Assembly (NCBI RefSeq): GCF_000400505.1
Contig: NZ_CM001857.1
Span: 2,526,608-2,590,607, forward strand
Direction: 5' to 3'
DNA length: 64,000 nt
DNA from: Musicola paradisiaca NCPPB 2511
GTDB taxonomy: Bacteria; Pseudomonadota; Gammaproteobacteria; Enterobacterales; Enterobacteriaceae
Shown: piece by piece, positions 37,392 through 48,629 of the stretch
Layout: each line of letters begins with the position of its first letter
Numbering within the stretch: position 1 is the stretch's first letter
Made by a program: the position numbers and the translations under genes
Notes under the pieces: model-generated
Seen by the model: only the letters and a program-made list of their open reading frames with translations
What the model was told of the DNA's origin: nothing
Databases searched by the model: none

Positions 37392-40300
37392 TTAGTGCGT
37401 CGGGCTGTCCTGCGTGTCGGTGGCAAAGCCGCGCAGGCCGACCACATGCACATGCTCGTGGTTCTGGTACACCTTACGCACCAGCTTGTAGGTGGTGCCT
37501 TTCTCCGGGCTGATGTTCTCGGGTGCGGCGATAATCAACTGCATCTCCAGCCGCTCGCACAGCTCGAACAGCGTGGCGATGGATTTGGCGTCCAGCCGCG
37601 CCGCTTCATCGAGGAACAGCAAACGACACGGCGAAATGTCCTTGCCGCGCAGCCGCCGGGACTCTTCCTCCCAGCTCTGCACCACCATCACCAGAATCGA
37701 CATCCCGGTACCGATGGCCTCGCCGGTGGACAGCGCGCCGCTCTCCGCCCGCAGCCAGCCGTCGGCGCCGCGGTTAACCTCCACTTCCATCTCCAGATAG
37801 TTGCGGTAGTCCAGCAACTCCTCGCCGATGGTCTGCGGCGCGCGCTGGCCCATGTCGATTTCCGGATTGAGGCGCTGATAGAGCTTCGCCAACGCTTCGG
37901 AGAAGGTCAGGCGATTGCTGTTGAACAGATCCTGATGCAGTTCCTGCTGTTCGGACAACACGTTCAGCAGCGTGGTATGGGTTTCCCGCACGTTGACGTT
38001 GAGCCGCACGCTCTTCACCTGCCCGAACGCCACCGCTTGCAAGCCCTGGTTAAGCATGCGGATGCGGTTCTGTTCGCGCTGGATGGTCTTGCGAATAATG
38101 TTTGCCACGCTACGCGAACTGATCGCCAGCGTCTGCTCGCGCGCGGTCAGCTCTTCGGTCAGCCGGTTGAGTTCGATTTCCATCTGCTCGATGGCTTCCA
38201 CCGGGTCGTCGGTACGGATGATATCCTGACGGATACGCTCGCGCAGATGCTGGTAGACCGCAATATAGAACTGCACTTTGCGCTCCGGCCGCTTCGGATC
38301 TTCCGACAGGCGCAGCACATCGCGCAGGTGTTCGTTGTCCGCCACCGCCTGGCGCAACGCCCCCAGCGCCTTATCCGACATAGAGCGCAGCTCGTCGCCG
38401 CTCAGGTACGCCAGCTCGCGGCGATGCAGGCGGCGTTCGACGCCGTTGTCCTTCACCAGACGCATCACCGCGCACCAGCCGGCTTTCGCCGTCACCACCT
38501 GCTCGCGGATGGTGTGGTAGTCGCGCTCCACCTTGCGCAATTTCTTCTGCAAACCGTCCATTTCCGCTTCGCAGAAGGTGATCTGTTTTTCCAGTTGATT
38601 GCGGCGGGCGCGATTGGCGCTCAGCGCCGCGTGCAGCTCATCGCGTCGCGTGCGGGCGCGGGCTTCGGCGTCCGCATCGGCGCGCACGCCGATATCCGCC
38701 AACTCCTGCGTCAGCTCTTTGAGCATGTCGCGCTTGGCGTCATAGGAACTTTTCAGCGACGCCTGCAACTGGCTGTACTGGGTCAATTGCGCCTGATGCT
38801 GGCGCAACTGCTCGCGGGCGCGGGTACGCTCCTGCTCCGCCTGATCCAGGCGCTGGCGCAGTTTATCGTTCAGATCGGCGTTGGCGTTGAGCATGCCCGC
38901 CGAATCGGTATAACTGAAGTGGGCGCGCCGCTGCACCACCTCCGTCAGCGCGAAGGTCTGTTGCTTGGCCGTGCGCTGGCCGGCCTGCGCCTGCGCATAC
39001 TCTTCCCGCAGTTGCTCATGCTGTTGCGGATCGTTTTGCAGCACCGACGCCAGCGGCTCCAATTTCACCAGCGATGCGCCGTGCCGCTGCACAAACCGGG
39101 CGGCCTCTTCCGCCTCGTCCTGTTCGGCGCGCAGCGCATCCACCCGGTCTTCCAACCCGTCGTCGCACAACAGGCCGATGCGCGGCATCAAGCGATTGAG
39201 CAGCGTCATCTGCTCTTTGGCCTGTTCATACTGCTGGCGTTGCTGCTGATTTTCGCTGTCGAAATTGCCGATAGCGCGCTCCAGCTCGCCACGGCGGCTG
39301 TTGCACTGGCGCAGATCCGCTTCCGGGTCGTCCTCGAACGCTACCGCCAGGTGGCTGCCGATAAAGCGGCTGAACGCCTGATGCAAACGTTGAATCTTCT
39401 GCACGTCGAAGGAGAGCGTGGCGTAACGTTCGGCCAGCGCTTCGCGCTCTTCACGCAGGCCTTCCAGCCGTTGCTCGCGGGCGGCGCGGCCAAACAGCGG
39501 CACCTCCGGGAAGCGGGAGTAACGCCACTGGCGATCGGCGATCTTCACCACCACCGCTTTTTCCAGCTCCTCGGTTGCAAACACGCTGTCGTCGAACGAC
39601 TGCGGGTCCCCCTCGATCAGGTACAGGTCTTCCGGGCAGTCGTCCAGACCGGCCAGTTGTTCGCGCACCAGCGACAAATCCGCCACCACGATGGCGTGAC
39701 GCGACGGCCCGTACAGCGCGGAGAAGTATGGCGCGTCATCGAGCGTGACGTCGTCGTAAATCTCCGACAACAGCACGCCGCCGAAACGCTCCGCCAGCGC
39801 ATTCAGGCGCGGGTCTTCCGAACCGCCCGGCTGGCTGAGGCGCTCAATCTGCTCATCAACCTGACGTTTACGGCTGGCGACCTCGTCGCGCTCAACCGTG
39901 GTTTCGCGTTCACGCTCCAGCAATTGCTGCATAAATTCAGTCACTTGCTGGCTATCGCCAAATGATTCGCTGCTCTGTTCGCCAAGCTGCGACAGCGCTT
40001 CCTGCGCCGCCAGCCAACCCGGCGCCCGCGCCGTCAGCTCGCGGATACGCTGTTGCACCTGCTCCAGTTCCTGACGCAGCGCCAGACGCTGTTCGCCGGC
40101 GGCGGCCACCCGCTCGGACAAATCCTCGATGCGCGCCTCCAGTTCCGCCTGCAACGCTTCCAAATCTTCCGGCTCATAGGTTTGGCCGCAACGTTTGGCG
40201 AATTCCTGGAACTGCCGCTGTACCTCCTGCTGCTCCCGCAGGCGCTGCGCCAGTTCGGACAACCGCAGCCGCAGCGGCTGCACCTGTTCGGCCAGATAGC

Positions 40301-41825
40301 GCTGGGACGCGCTGTCGCGCAGCAGTTCCCGCGCGGTGCTCCAGGCGTCATTGCGGCTGACCGCGCCGGCTATCTGGCACACCAGTTGATACGCCTGCTC
40401 GAACTGGCTGTTGGCGGCGTCCGCCACGCTCAGTTTCTGCTCCATCTCCAGCAACAGTTCGGTGATTTCCTGTTCTTTGGCGCGGAAGTTATCGAGCCAC
40501 TGTTCGGCGTTATCCGCCGTCAGCGCCGGCAATTGGCACAACGACCGGGCGCGTTCCAGCGCCTGCTGTGCCTGGTTGTACTGAATCGCGCGCGTTTGCT
40601 GTACGTCCAGCGCCTGCTGGTAGTCGGCCAGCTGGCTTTTCAGTTCATCCACTTCCTGTTCGGCGGCATCGGCGCGGGCTTCGCGCTCTTCCAACTGCTC
40701 GCGCGCTTCCTCCACCACCTCATTCTGCTCTTCCAGCCGGTAGTTCAGCGCGTCCAGATCGGCGCTGTAACGTTCGATCTTCTCCTGCTGACGCATCGCC
40801 GTCTGCACCAGATTGAGGTGATCGCTGGCGGCCTGATAATCGGTTTCCAAATCGCTTTCCGCTGCGGCTTGCTCCTGCAACTCGCGCGCCATTTCCACAT
40901 GGCGGGTCTGCTCCGCAATCAGCTGTTTACGGCTGCCGAACAGGTCGCGGCGCAGCTCCAGCGCGCCATCGAGATGGATGCGGCGTTCATTGGCGTGGCG
41001 CATGTAATCCGCCGCCACGTAGGACGTCGCTTCGGAAATCAAATGCTTGAACAAGTCGCGATCCGACTGGGTCACGCGGATCGCCTCCAGCGTCATGCGG
41101 TTTTCCCGCAGCGCCGCTTCCATATCCTGGAACGCCTTGCGCACGCCGCTGTTTTCCGGCAGCAGATAGTCGCGCAGCGAACGGGTGATGGCGCTGGAGA
41201 TCCCGCCGTACAGCGAGGCCTCAATCAGGCGGTAGAACTTGTTGCGATCGGACGAGGAGCGCAACCGGCGCGGCACCACGCCGAGATCGAACATTAAGGC
41301 GTGGTAGTCGGTAATCGAGTTGAACTGTTTGAACTGCACGCCTTCGATCTGGTCGACCCGGTCTTTGACGTCCTGCAACGACAGCACGCGCGCCTGACGG
41401 TCGCCCACCGACTGGGTCAGCAACTGGGTCGGCGAGGTCGCAATCGGCAATCCCTGAATACAGAACGGTTTGATATCGACCTTGCGATCGCGCCCGGCCA
41501 CTTGTTGCAGCCGCACCCCCACCAGCACACGCTGATGGCGAGAGTTGACCACGTCCAGTACCGAATAACACACCCCGGCGCGCAGTTTGCCGTGCAACCC
41601 TTTGTCGCGGGAACCGCTGGTGGCGCCGGCCTCGGTGGTATTACGGAAGTGCAGCAGCGTCAAATCCGGGATCATCGCGGTGATGAACGCCGCCATGGTG
41701 GTGGATTTTCCGGCGCCGTTGCCCCCGGACAGCGTCGTGACCAGTTCGTCGAGATCAAAGGTGCGGGCAAAGAAACCGTTCCAGTTGACCAACGTCAGCG
41801 AGCGAAATTTTCCGCGTTCAATCAT
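37392..41825 (-). CDS. mukB: Chromosome partition protein MukB
   Basis: The SMC-like ATPase of the MukBEF condensin, 1477 residues (E. coli 1486). The N-terminal head has the Walker A motif GGNGAGKST at residues 34-42. Two very long coiled-coil arms follow (about 230-650 and 800-1230) around a central hinge with the [16 protein letters not shown] segment. The C-terminal head carries the signature [14 protein letters not shown] and Walker [14 protein letters not shown]. It dimerises through the hinge, binds MukF and MukE, and interacts with topoisomerase IV. Its start overlaps mukE by four bases. The long open frame on the opposite strand is a coding shadow. Confidence 0.98.
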   Translation of the reverse strand: MIERGKFRSLTLVNWNGFFARTFDLDELVTTLSGGNGAGKSTTMAAFITAMIPDLTLLHFRNTTEAGATSGSRDKGLHGKLRAGVCYSVLDVVNSRHQRVLVGVRLQQVAGRDRKVDIKPFCIQGLPIATSPTQLLTQSVGDRQARVLSLQDVKDRVDQIEGVQFKQFNSITDYHALMFDLGVVPRRLRSSSDRNKFYRLIEASLYGGISSAITRSLRDYLLPENSGVRKAFQDMEAALRENRMTLEAIRVTQSDRDLFKHLISEATSYVAADYMRHANERRIHLDGALELRRDLFGSRKQLIAEQTRHVEMARELQEQAAAESDLETDYQAASDHLNLVQTAMRQQEKIERYSADLDALNYRLEEQNEVVEEAREQLEEREARADAAEQEVDELKSQLADYQQALDVQQTRAIQYNQAQQALERARSLCQLPALTADNAEQWLDNFRAKEQEITELLLEMEQKLSVADAANSQFEQAYQLVCQIAGAVSRNDAWSTARELLRDSASQRYLAEQVQPLRLRLSELAQRLREQQEVQRQFQEFAKRCGQTYEPEDLEALQAELEARIEDLSERVAAAGEQRLALRQELEQVQQRIRELTARAPGWLAAQEALSQLGEQSSESFGDSQQVTEFMQQLLERERETTVERDEVASRKRQVDEQIERLSQPGGSEDPRLNALAERFGGVLLSEIYDDVTLDDAPYFSALYGPSRHAIVVADLSLVREQLAGLDDCPEDLYLIEGDPQSFDDSVFATEELEKAVVVKIADRQWRYSRFPEVPLFGRAAREQRLEGLREEREALAERYATLSFDVQKIQRLHQAFSRFIGSHLAVAFEDDPEADLRQCNSRRGELERAIGNFDSENQQQRQQYEQAKEQMTLLNRLMPRIGLLCDDGLEDRVDALRAEQDEAEEAARFVQRHGASLVKLEPLASVLQNDPQQHEQLREEYAQAQAGQRTAKQQTFALTEVVQRRAHFSYTDSAGMLNANADLNDKLRQRLDQAEQERTRAREQLRQHQAQLTQYSQLQASLKSSYDAKRDMLKELTQELADIGVRADADAEARARTRRDELHAALSANRARRNQLEKQITFCEAEMDGLQKKLRKVERDYHTIREQVVTAKAGWCAVMRLVKDNGVERRLHRRELAYLSGDELRSMSDKALGALRQAVADNEHLRDVLRLSEDPKRPERKVQFYIAVYQHLRERIRQDIIRTDDPVEAIEQMEIELNRLTEELTAREQTLAISSRSVANIIRKTIQREQNRIRMLNQGLQAVAFGQVKSVRLNVNVRETHTTLLNVLSEQQELHQDLFNSNRLTFSEALAKLYQRLNPEIDMGQRAPQTIGEELLDYRNYLEMEVEVNRGADGWLRAESGALSTGEAIGTGMSILVMVVQSWEEESRRLRGKDISPCRLLFLDEAARLDAKSIATLFELCERLEMQLIIAAPENISPEKGTTYKLVRKVYQNHEHVHVVGLRGFATDTQDSPTH

Positions 41826-42538
41826 TCCTGTTCATCCTCAACTCGTGGGTCATCACCGCTCGCGCCATCATCGCTGTCGTCCAGCGACAGACTGCCGTCC
41901 ACCGGCATCGCCTCGCCGTCGCGAATCATCCGCAACTGCGCTTCACGCGGGTCATCCCCGCTGCGCACATCGGCGCCGAAGCGAAACACCGCCTCGGTAA
42001 TGCGGAACTTACTGCCGTCGGCGCCCATAAAATAGATCATCCCCAAGCGCCGCAGGCGGTTAAGCGAAGTGCGCACTTTTTCCTGCAATTTTTGCCGGTC
42101 GAGATCGGAGCCGGTGGAGCGCTGGTTCACCAACTTGAGCAGCTTGCTCTCGTCCGCCAGGCTCAGCAGCTCTTCATACAGCTCCTGCTGGCTGAAAATG
42201 CCCTCGTGCGCCAGGCGCTCCGGGCTTAAGTAGAGATAGCAGAGGATTTTGCCCACCATCATGTCCAGCTCGGACAGCACCGAACGCGGGATCAGCGTGG
42301 TGGAGCGCGGCCGCAGGTAGAAAAAGCCTTCCGGCGCGCGGATCAGCTCGACGTTGTAACGGCCGTAGAAGTGTTCCAGTTCGTCCTGAAAATCCATCAG
42401 AAATGCGTGGTTTTCCAGCTCTTCCACGCCAATGTGACGCCCGGCGCGCAGTTGGCTGTCCAGCGCGGGAAACAGCGTGTTGGCCAGCGCGTTCATCAGC
42501 CGGGCGGAAATGTTTTGATCAATATTTATCGATGACAT
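41822..42538 (-). CDS. mukE: Chromosome partition protein MukE
   Basis: A 238-residue MukE (E. coli about 234), the tandem winged-helix (KITE) subunit that binds MukF and modulates MukB ATPase. It starts [31 protein letters not shown], and the C-terminal tail is acidic ([19 protein letters not shown]). The ATG at 42538 lies inside the end of mukF (20-base overlap); a longer frame to 42658 is wholly within mukF and is rejected. Co-translated with mukB. Confidence 0.97.
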   Translation of the reverse strand: MSSINIDQNISARLMNALANTLFPALDSQLRAGRHIGVEELENHAFLMDFQDELEHFYGRYNVELIRAPEGFFYLRPRSTTLIPRSVLSELDMMVGKILCYLYLSPERLAHEGIFSQQELYEELLSLADESKLLKLVNQRSTGSDLDRQKLQEKVRTSLNRLRRLGMIYFMGADGSKFRITEAVFRFGADVRSGDDPREAQLRMIRDGEAMPVDGSLSLDDSDDGASGDDPRVEDEQE

Positions 42539-43841
42539 GGGCCTGCACCTTGGCTCCGTACTCATTGATTGCCTGCCACAGGGCCGGCAATCCGGTGAAA
42601 TCAGCGTCGGCCACCCCCAGACGTACCGCCTGGTCGACCACAATTCGGGCAACATCAAAATGTTGCGAGCGGGGATACTGTGTCAGATAGTCACGTATCA
42701 CCTCACTCAGATTAAGCGGAATATGTTGCTGTTTATATTTTTCCAGCGCCTGTTCCACCCTCGCGGCGATCTGCTCGCGGATTTCGCTGAAGGCTTCGTA
42801 CTCCAGATCCGGCGGCAGCTCGCCGGTAACTTCCTCGGTGCGCAGCGCCAGTTCCTCGTCGCGCATATCCAGCAGCCGCTCGGCGTTGGCGTAGGTCAAC
42901 GCCCACGGCGCCTCGAAATAGCTCTGCACCGACTGGCGCAAGCGCTGGGCAAACACCCGGTTCTTGTCCATGTCGATCGCGGTACGGATAAACTTGTGGA
43001 CATGCCGGTCGTAACCGATCCACAGATCGATAGTCTGCTGCCCCCAACTGATGATGCGATCCAGCTTGCCTTGCAAATCGAACACCAGATTGTCCACGAA
43101 GGCGAGTTCATCTTTGCCGAGCGTGGCGTCCTGAATGCGCAATAAACTGGCCTGCAGTTTATCCCCCGCCGCTTCCAGCGTGTCCTGCAACTCCCGCAGC
43201 GTGTCGGAGGTTTCGCTGAGCAGGCGTTCGCAGTTGGCGATGGCGGCGCGCCAGTCCTGATTCAGCAGCGCGGCGATATCGTCTTTCACGCATTGCTGTT
43301 GCTCGTCCATGCTACGTTGGGACAGGTCGATGCTGTCGAAGATTTCCGCCACCGAGTATTTGAGCGGCGCGAACACGTTGCGGTGCCAGTGAAACTCGTC
43401 GCCGCCCTCTTCCGCCGCCTCCGCCGCCCGGCCCAGTTCCTGAGCCACCATCGAGAGCTGCATGGAAAGACGCAGCGCGGAGAACTCGCGCTGGCGAATA
43501 TAGTAATCGGTAATGCCAATACCGAGCGGCGTCAGGCGATAGATGGCGTTGCCGTCCGCCAGTTCGCTGGTGAAACGGTTGATCAACCGTTGCCGCACCA
43601 AGTCGTTGATGGCGTTGTTGGCGCGCACCGGTATGGTTTCGTGGGTTTGCTCAAACCCCTGGCTGACGTGACGAAATGCGTCCACCAGCTCCCCTTCGCT
43701 CATCTCCCCATCCATGCGTTCGCCGTTCAGGGTGGCGATGGCCAGCAAAAACGCCAGACGTTCGGTCGGCAACGCAATGGAGAAGTCATTTTTTCTCGCC
43801 CAGGCAACCAGTTCGGGTACGGTCTGGGAAAAATCACTCAT
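42519..43841 (-). CDS. mukF: Chromosome partition protein MukF (kleisin)
   Basis: 440 residues, the E. coli length. The N-terminal winged-helix dimerisation domain (about 1-115) is followed by a helical bundle and the C-terminal winged helix that contacts the MukB head. Motifs include the N-terminal [53 protein letters not shown] region seen in short stretches. It overlaps cmoM by four bases and mukE by twenty, as in the E. coli cmoM-mukFEB operon. Confidence 0.98.
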   Translation of the reverse strand: MSDFSQTVPELVAWARKNDFSIALPTERLAFLLAIATLNGERMDGEMSEGELVDAFRHVSQGFEQTHETIPVRANNAINDLVRQRLINRFTSELADGNAIYRLTPLGIGITDYYIRQREFSALRLSMQLSMVAQELGRAAEAAEEGGDEFHWHRNVFAPLKYSVAEIFDSIDLSQRSMDEQQQCVKDDIAALLNQDWRAAIANCERLLSETSDTLRELQDTLEAAGDKLQASLLRIQDATLGKDELAFVDNLVFDLQGKLDRIISWGQQTIDLWIGYDRHVHKFIRTAIDMDKNRVFAQRLRQSVQSYFEAPWALTYANAERLLDMRDEELALRTEEVTGELPPDLEYEAFSEIREQIAARVEQALEKYKQQHIPLNLSEVIRDYLTQYPRSQHFDVARIVVDQAVRLGVADADFTGLPALWQAINEYGAKVQAHVIDKY

Positions 43842-44623
43842 AATGCATCCTTCAAAGAGGGCTTGTGCGCCATGACGTGGATGTAACGCCCCAGGCTGAC
43901 AAACGGTTCCTGACGGCAGTAGCGCTGCTCCAGCGCCAGCAGTATGTCGAAATCGTCAATCTGTTGTTGCTTGTTTTGTAAATAGTCATGAAACACCCGC
44001 ACGCCGGTCTTGCCGCCGAGTTCCAACCCCAACGACGCCAGCCACTGGTAGACCTGCGGCGGATTAAGCGGATGATCGGGCGAGAGCGAGCGACGTTTGC
44101 GTTTGGGCATGCCGGCATCGACAAAGCCGAAGTTTCCCAACACCATATTGCGCATCAACAGCGCGTCATGGTTGTAGAACATCAGCGATAACGCGCCGCC
44201 CGGCGCCAGACAGGCGCTCAACGCCTGCAACGCCTGCAACGGATCCGCCACCCACTCCAGCACCGCATGAAACAGGATCAGATCCGCCGGGCGCGCCAGA
44301 TGGGGCCCGACGTCCTGCACCGCGCAACGCACAAAACGCATATTCTGCGCGACGCCGTCTTCCTCGGCGGCGGCCTGAGCGCGCTGGATCATCGCATCGG
44401 ACAGGTCGCACAACAACACCTGATGCCCCAGCGCCGCCAGCCGACGCGACATTGCGCCCTCGCCGCCGCCGGCGTCCAGAATGTACAGCGGGCGTTGCGG
44501 CAATGTCGGCAACAAGGTTTCCAGATCCTGCCAGAGTACCGCCTGTCGCAGCTTTCCCTTGGTGGTGCCGTAAATGTTACGGGCGAACTTATCGGCGATG
44601 TCGTTAAAATTACGATCCTGCAT
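43838..44623 (-). CDS. cmoM: tRNA 5-carboxymethoxyuridine methyltransferase CmoM
   Basis: CmoM (formerly SmtA) methyl-esterifies cmo5U-34 to mcmo5U in some tRNAs using SAM. 261 residues, same as E. coli, with the SAM-binding motif [15 protein letters not shown] near residue 47 and [12 protein letters not shown] after it, and the C-terminal [19 protein letters not shown]. It is the first gene of cmoM-mukF-mukE-mukB. With cmoA and cmoB at 6094-7805, this window carries the three late cmo5U enzymes. Confidence 0.97.
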   Translation of the reverse strand: MQDRNFNDIADKFARNIYGTTKGKLRQAVLWQDLETLLPTLPQRPLYILDAGGGEGAMSRRLAALGHQVLLCDLSDAMIQRAQAAAEEDGVAQNMRFVRCAVQDVGPHLARPADLILFHAVLEWVADPLQALQALSACLAPGGALSLMFYNHDALLMRNMVLGNFGFVDAGMPKRKRRSLSPDHPLNPPQVYQWLASLGLELGGKTGVRVFHDYLQNKQQQIDDFDILLALEQRYCRQEPFVSLGRYIHVMAHKPSLKDAL

Positions 44624-44812
44624 TCCACATTCCGCGTGATGGCTAACAGCCGCCCGGTTGTTCCAACCAGCGGTTTACCGAACGTCGAAACAACATAAAC
44701 GGCTGTTTTTCTCTGAACCTGATATTCTGTCACAGGCAGGCCCGGAATAAATGGTCTGACAACGCGATTTTTGCCCATATGGTGTTTTTTCACCCAATAC
44801 GGACGCTATTTT

Positions 44813-45592
44813 ATGCTGTTTGCCGCCAAAAAATACATCGGTAGCCTGCTGCTGCCATTGCCGTTGATCATGTTGGTCGCAGGTGTTGCTCTCGCGCTGT
44901 TGTGGTTCTCCCGCTGGCAAAAAACCGCCCGGCTGATGTTGACCGGCAGTTGGCTGCTGCTGTTGCTGCTGAGTCTGCAACCCGTCGCCGACCGCCTGCT
45001 GCAACCGTTAGAGTCGCGCTATCCCACCTGGAACCCTTCATTTCCGGCGGTGAACTACATCGTGGTGCTGGGCGGTGGTTATACCTTCAATCCCGACTGG
45101 GCGCCCAGCGCTAACCTGCTCAGCAACAGCCTGCCCCGCGTGACGGAAGGGATCCGACTGTATCGCGCCAACCCCGGCGCAAAACTGATCTTTACCGGCG
45201 CGGCGGCACAGGGCAACACCGTGAGTAGCGCGCGTACCGCGGCCAGGGTGGCGGAAAGTCTGGGCGTGCCGGCGCAAGATATCCTGCTGCTGGATCAGGC
45301 GCACGATACCGAGGAGGAGGCGAGGGACGCGGCGCGGCTGGTGGGCCAACAACCGTTTCTGCTGGTGACGTCGGCCAACCATCTGCCGCGCGCGATGAAT
45401 TTCTTTCTCAGCCAGGGGCTGCATCCGATTCCCGCGCCCGCCAACCAGTTGGCCATCACCTCGCCGCTGAATCTGTGGGAGCGCATTTTCCCCTCGCCGC
45501 TGTATCTCTCACATGCCGAGCGCGCCTGGTACGAGGAATTAGGGTTACTGTGGCAACGGCTTAAAGGCATCGCGCCGCCGCCATCATCCTGA
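44813..45592 (+). CDS. elyC: Envelope biogenesis factor ElyC
   Basis: 259 residues, same as E. coli ElyC (YcbC), a DUF218 inner-membrane protein needed for peptidoglycan assembly, linked to undecaprenyl-phosphate economy. Two N-terminal membrane helices (about 10-32 and 40-58) precede the DUF218 domain: YIVVLGGGYTFNPDW, KLIFTGAAAQGNTVS, DILLLDQAHDTEEEARDA and LLVTSANHLPRAM. I start at MLFAAKKYIGS; the extension to 44771 is not conserved. It is divergent from cmoM as in E. coli. Confidence 0.95.
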   Translation: MLFAAKKYIGSLLLPLPLIMLVAGVALALLWFSRWQKTARLMLTGSWLLLLLLSLQPVADRLLQPLESRYPTWNPSFPAVNYIVVLGGGYTFNPDWAPSANLLSNSLPRVTEGIRLYRANPGAKLIFTGAAAQGNTVSSARTAARVAESLGVPAQDILLLDQAHDTEEEARDAARLVGQQPFLLVTSANHLPRAMNFFLSQGLHPIPAPANQLAITSPLNLWERIFPSPLYLSHAERAWYEELGLLWQRLKGIAPPPSS

Positions 45593-45609
45593 CATCGGCG
45601 CGGAGGGGG

Positions 45610-46506
45610 TCATTCCAGCCAGGGTTGTAACTGTCTGGCGGCATTATCGAACAACTCACGATCAAGCTGGCCGGTGTGGATATAGCGGGCAATCGCCGCC
45701 CACAGGATATACAGCCAACGCCGGTAAACAAACGATTCGGAAACCGGCTCGCGGCTCAGATAGCGATAGAGCAGTTGTTCCGCCATGCCGGGCTCTTCGC
45801 ACAGCCGGAACAGGTCGTATTCGCGGGGCGCCCACAGCATCATGCCAGGGTTGAGCATCGCCAACAGTTGGTCGGTGCGCGGGTCTTTCAGCATGCTGCG
45901 CAGCGTGAGGTTGCCGTGCACCAGCACGCAGTTGTTGTCAAAATCGGCGAACAATGCCGGCAGGTTCTGACGGGTGCGAAACAGTAGCGCGCGATCCTCC
46001 ATCGTCAGCAACGGCGCGCTGACCTTCTGCAACGTCGACCACAAGACCTCCAGCCGCTGCCGATACCAGTGCGGCCAGAGGTTCTCCTGCGTGCTGTCGA
46101 CGGTGCCGACGCAGCCGTGACTGTCGATACGATGCCAGGCGGTGATGCTCTCCAGAATTTGATCCATCAACAATTCCCAGCGCTGCGGCGATCGCGACGG
46201 CGCTTCCACCGATACGCCGCGCAACCGCTCAAGCAGCAGCAGTTCCTTGTACGGCGCCTGATGGGTCAGCACCACGCCGTATACCGTCGGCAGCCGTACC
46301 TCGCCTTCACGGGCCAGCATACTGAGCTTGTAGGCTTCCTGTGCCGCAACCCCCTGACAAACATAGCTTTTAGCTAACAATGGCATCGCATTGCCGGCGC
46401 CATCGTACAACGCATATAAGTGCGCGTAGGGTTGTTCGCTAATGCGCTCAAGCCGACTGAGCGACTCTCCCAGCACCGTACTCAATTCCGCTTTCAACAA
46501 TTCCAT
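45610..46506 (-). CDS. ycbJ: Phosphotransferase-like protein YcbJ
   Basis: A 298-residue aminoglycoside-phosphotransferase/kinase-fold protein (E. coli YcbJ 297). It contains LLAKSYVCQG (the putative nucleotide-binding lysine), LLLLERLRGVSVEAP, and the catalytic-loop region CVLVHGNLTLRSMLKDPRTDQLLAMLNPG, in which the Brenner-type HGD/N pattern appears as HGNLTLRSM. Function unknown. GAGGT precedes the ATG by about eight bases. It is convergent with elyC, as in E. coli; the kdsB side is interrupted here by pelN. Confidence 0.92.
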   Translation of the reverse strand: MELLKAELSTVLGESLSRLERISEQPYAHLYALYDGAGNAMPLLAKSYVCQGVAAQEAYKLSMLAREGEVRLPTVYGVVLTHQAPYKELLLLERLRGVSVEAPSRSPQRWELLMDQILESITAWHRIDSHGCVGTVDSTQENLWPHWYRQRLEVLWSTLQKVSAPLLTMEDRALLFRTRQNLPALFADFDNNCVLVHGNLTLRSMLKDPRTDQLLAMLNPGMMLWAPREYDLFRLCEEPGMAEQLLYRYLSREPVSESFVYRRWLYILWAAIARYIHTGQLDRELFDNAARQLQPWLE

Positions 46507-47000
46507 TGGCGGCTTACCTCGCTGATTAACACGCACGACATCGGGCCCGGCTCATCACCATCACGGCCTGACTCCGGCGCAATCCTGAGTCACAGGCCAG
46601 TCAGGATCCCCTGGCTGTGCTCGCTGTAGTTGTGCTCGCTGTAGTTGTGCTCGCTGTAGTGATGTCGCTGGCGCTATCGTTCCCGCCATCAAGACAGCCA
46701 ACGACACGCAGCGGAGTTTTGCTTACACCGCACGACACAGGATGGTGCTATTGGTCACGGTGTCAGGCAGCGTGCTGTACTGCGGGTTACGTGACTTTCA
46801 GCCACGCGCTATTACGGATACAGCCTGAATCATCATGCGGCGATGCCCTGCTGATTTCTTCAATGCAGATCAAAAAATACCGGGATGGACGCCGTTCCGA
46901 GCGGTTGACGTATGGAAAGTGGGATAAGACGGGAGATAACACCGGCAGCTCAGGCACGCCAGATGCCCCATCGCTATCACGCGCGACGGGGCCGTGGTCG
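46507..47000. other. Intergenic region between ycbJ and pelN
   Basis: Nearly 500 bases between the ycbJ start and the pelN stop. Apart from the short repeat at 46618-46661 nothing is recognised. A long open frame (46617-47918, plus strand) is the shadow of pelN. In E. coli kdsB lies here, so this is flanking DNA of the pelN insertion. Confidence 0.45.
46618..46661. repeat. Three-copy 15-bp tandem repeat
   Basis: TGCTCGCTGTAGTTG is repeated head-to-tail at 46618-46632 and 46633-46647, with a third copy at 46648-46661 ending TG in place of TTG. It lies 110 bases upstream of ycbJ. No function is apparent. Confidence 0.75.
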
Positions 47001-48320
47001 TTATTTCAATTCAAATGCGCCCAAATCAGGCGCCGAGCCCTGATAGGCGATTTTCACATCGCCGCCCTTGTCGATCATCCAGCTGCCGGAAGCCAGATGC
47101 AGGCTTTTCAGCACCGGCAAACTGCCGTCGGACTGCCGCGCGGCATCCCACCCGCTGGTGGAAACGCTCTGGAATTCGGTATCAGACAGTACGTTGCTGA
47201 AGTTCCACGAGTTGTAGCGCAGGTTGGCGCCGCTGGTATTGGACAACGAACTGGACGTCGCCGCGTAGGAGATATTGTTACGCAGCGTCCCCAGGTTGGT
47301 ATCGCTGCCGCTGGAATCTATCCCCAACATGTTGAAATTAATCTTGTTCTTGTACGCAGTGTTGTTGAAAAAGTCGTTAGCGACCGTGTGGTGGTTGGCA
47401 TAAAAACCGGAGGCTTTGTTAAGGAACGCCACCGAATTACGCACCGTGTGCTTCACGCCGTTGCTGACATACACGCCGGCATAGCCGCCCGCCTTAAAAC
47501 CATTGCCGTTGCCGGCCGCCAGAGAGGTGGTCGTGCCCGGCAGATAGCCATGCAACCAGGCCCAGGAATTTTCAATCGTCACCGACGAATAAGCGTTGAT
47601 CAGATCAAAGCCGTCATCCGAATTCCACCACGCCCGGCAACCGCTGAAAATATTACCCGGCATATTGGCGGAAACATGCGCGCCAAAGCCGTCACCGCTC
47701 TGACCAGCGCCATTGGAGGTAAGGGGATCGTAATTGTGGTGGGAGTCACTGTTGAGAATGGTGTTATAGGAACCGTTTTTCAAAAACAGGCCGGTTCCCA
47801 TGATGTGATGGATATTCAGCCGCTCGAAAATGTTGTGACTGCCGTTGATCCACACCCCCCAAGATTCGTGGTTCTTGTTGTTATTTTGCGGAACGCCTTT
47901 GATTTCCAGCCCTTTTAGCGTGATCCAGCTGGCGACCACGTTGAACCCTTTGACGCGGCAATCATCCGTCATACCGCTGAAATCAACTATTGGGGTTTCG
48001 CCGCTGTATGCCTGATACACGATAGGTTTACCGGAAGAACCGCTCTTGCTAAGCGTGATCGCGTTCACCGTATCGGTTTGGCTACTGCAGGTGTTCAGCC
48101 CGGCGGTGATGGCGTAGGTTCCCCCTCTTATCCATAACGTATCCCCTGCACTCAGGGTTTCCTGCGCTCGGGCAAACGTCTTCCAGGGTGCGCTCTTGCT
48201 GCCGCTGGCACTGTCGCTGCCGCTGGCGGACAAGTAATACTCCGCCGCCAGCCCTTCGGCGGCATACCCCGCCGCCATCAATCCCAACACAACCGGTACG
48301 ACTTGTGTGTTCATTTTCAT
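47001..48320 (-). CDS. pelN: Family 9 pectate lyase, PelN-like
   Basis: A 439-residue secreted parallel beta-helix protein of polysaccharide lyase family 9. A Sec signal peptide ends near ...GLAA (residues 1-26), with the mature start EYYLSASGSDSASGS. The PL9 features are there: metal-site aspartates in WWNSDDGFDLINAYS and the catalytic lysine in GNGNGFKAGGYAG. It is clearly related to, but not, PelL. Dickeya PelN, an Out-secreted PL9 enzyme using Fe2+, is the best match from memory. GGAG lies seven bases before the ATG, and a KdgR box lies 75 bases upstream, so induction by pectin breakdown products is expected. It sits between ycbJ and kdsB, adjacent in E. coli. Confidence 0.85.
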   Translation of the reverse strand: MKMNTQVVPVVLGLMAAGYAAEGLAAEYYLSASGSDSASGSKSAPWKTFARAQETLSAGDTLWIRGGTYAITAGLNTCSSQTDTVNAITLSKSGSSGKPIVYQAYSGETPIVDFSGMTDDCRVKGFNVVASWITLKGLEIKGVPQNNNKNHESWGVWINGSHNIFERLNIHHIMGTGLFLKNGSYNTILNSDSHHNYDPLTSNGAGQSGDGFGAHVSANMPGNIFSGCRAWWNSDDGFDLINAYSSVTIENSWAWLHGYLPGTTTSLAAGNGNGFKAGGYAGVYVSNGVKHTVRNSVAFLNKASGFYANHHTVANDFFNNTAYKNKINFNMLGIDSSGSDTNLGTLRNNISYAATSSSLSNTSGANLRYNSWNFSNVLSDTEFQSVSTSGWDAARQSDGSLPVLKSLHLASGSWMIDKGGDVKIAYQGSAPDLGAFELK

Positions 48321-48394
48321 TGCGTAACTCCATCCTTAGTGAAACAACCGTAAACGTCAGACGGCCAAATGATAAGCCACCGTTAACATTGACA

Positions 48395-48413
48395 TATGAA
48401 ATACCGTTTCAAA
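48395..48413. promoter_or_regulatory. KdgR operator of pelN
   Basis: TATGAAATACCGTTTCAAA: the GAAA-N5-TTTC dyad with a YRYYR centre (TACCG) matches the KdgR consensus AATRAAAYRYYRTTTYATT at every core position. It is 75-93 bases upstream of the pelN start. KdgR represses pectinolysis genes until 2-keto-3-deoxygluconate-type inducers appear. Confidence 0.85.
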
Positions 48414-48568
48414 AAGGAGAGACTGATAAAAATGTTAGCCCGATGGGTAATAATTTATGCCATAAGAGTTACGCGGAACCACACCGCATCAGCCTTCTGC
48501 CGGCACCGTCGATAACGCCTCGCACGCCGCGTAGGTCGGGCCTTCATGGCCGGCGTCTCATCACGCCA

Positions 48569-48602
48569 TAAAAAACGGGCGATTCTTGCAGCAATCGCCC
48601 GT
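48569..48602 (-). terminator. Intrinsic terminator after kdsB
   Basis: ACGGGCGATT (48575-48584) pairs with AATCGCCCGT (48593-48602) and is followed on the minus strand by TTTTTTATGG. It begins 28 bases past the kdsB stop, ends the msbA-lpxK-ycaR-kdsB transcript and insulates pelN. Confidence 0.9.
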
Positions 48603-48629
48603 TATCGACAGAGTAAAGGTCGTGATGGA

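Noticed and set aside
37395..39965. 856-codon open frame on the plus strand opposite mukB
   Set aside because: It is the complement of mukB coding sequence with biased composition (Leu/Gln/Arg/His-rich), no ribosome binding site and no family likeness.
46617..47918. 433-codon plus-strand open frame overlapping pelN
   Set aside because: Mostly antisense to pelN, which has a signal peptide, catalytic motifs and a ribosome binding site.
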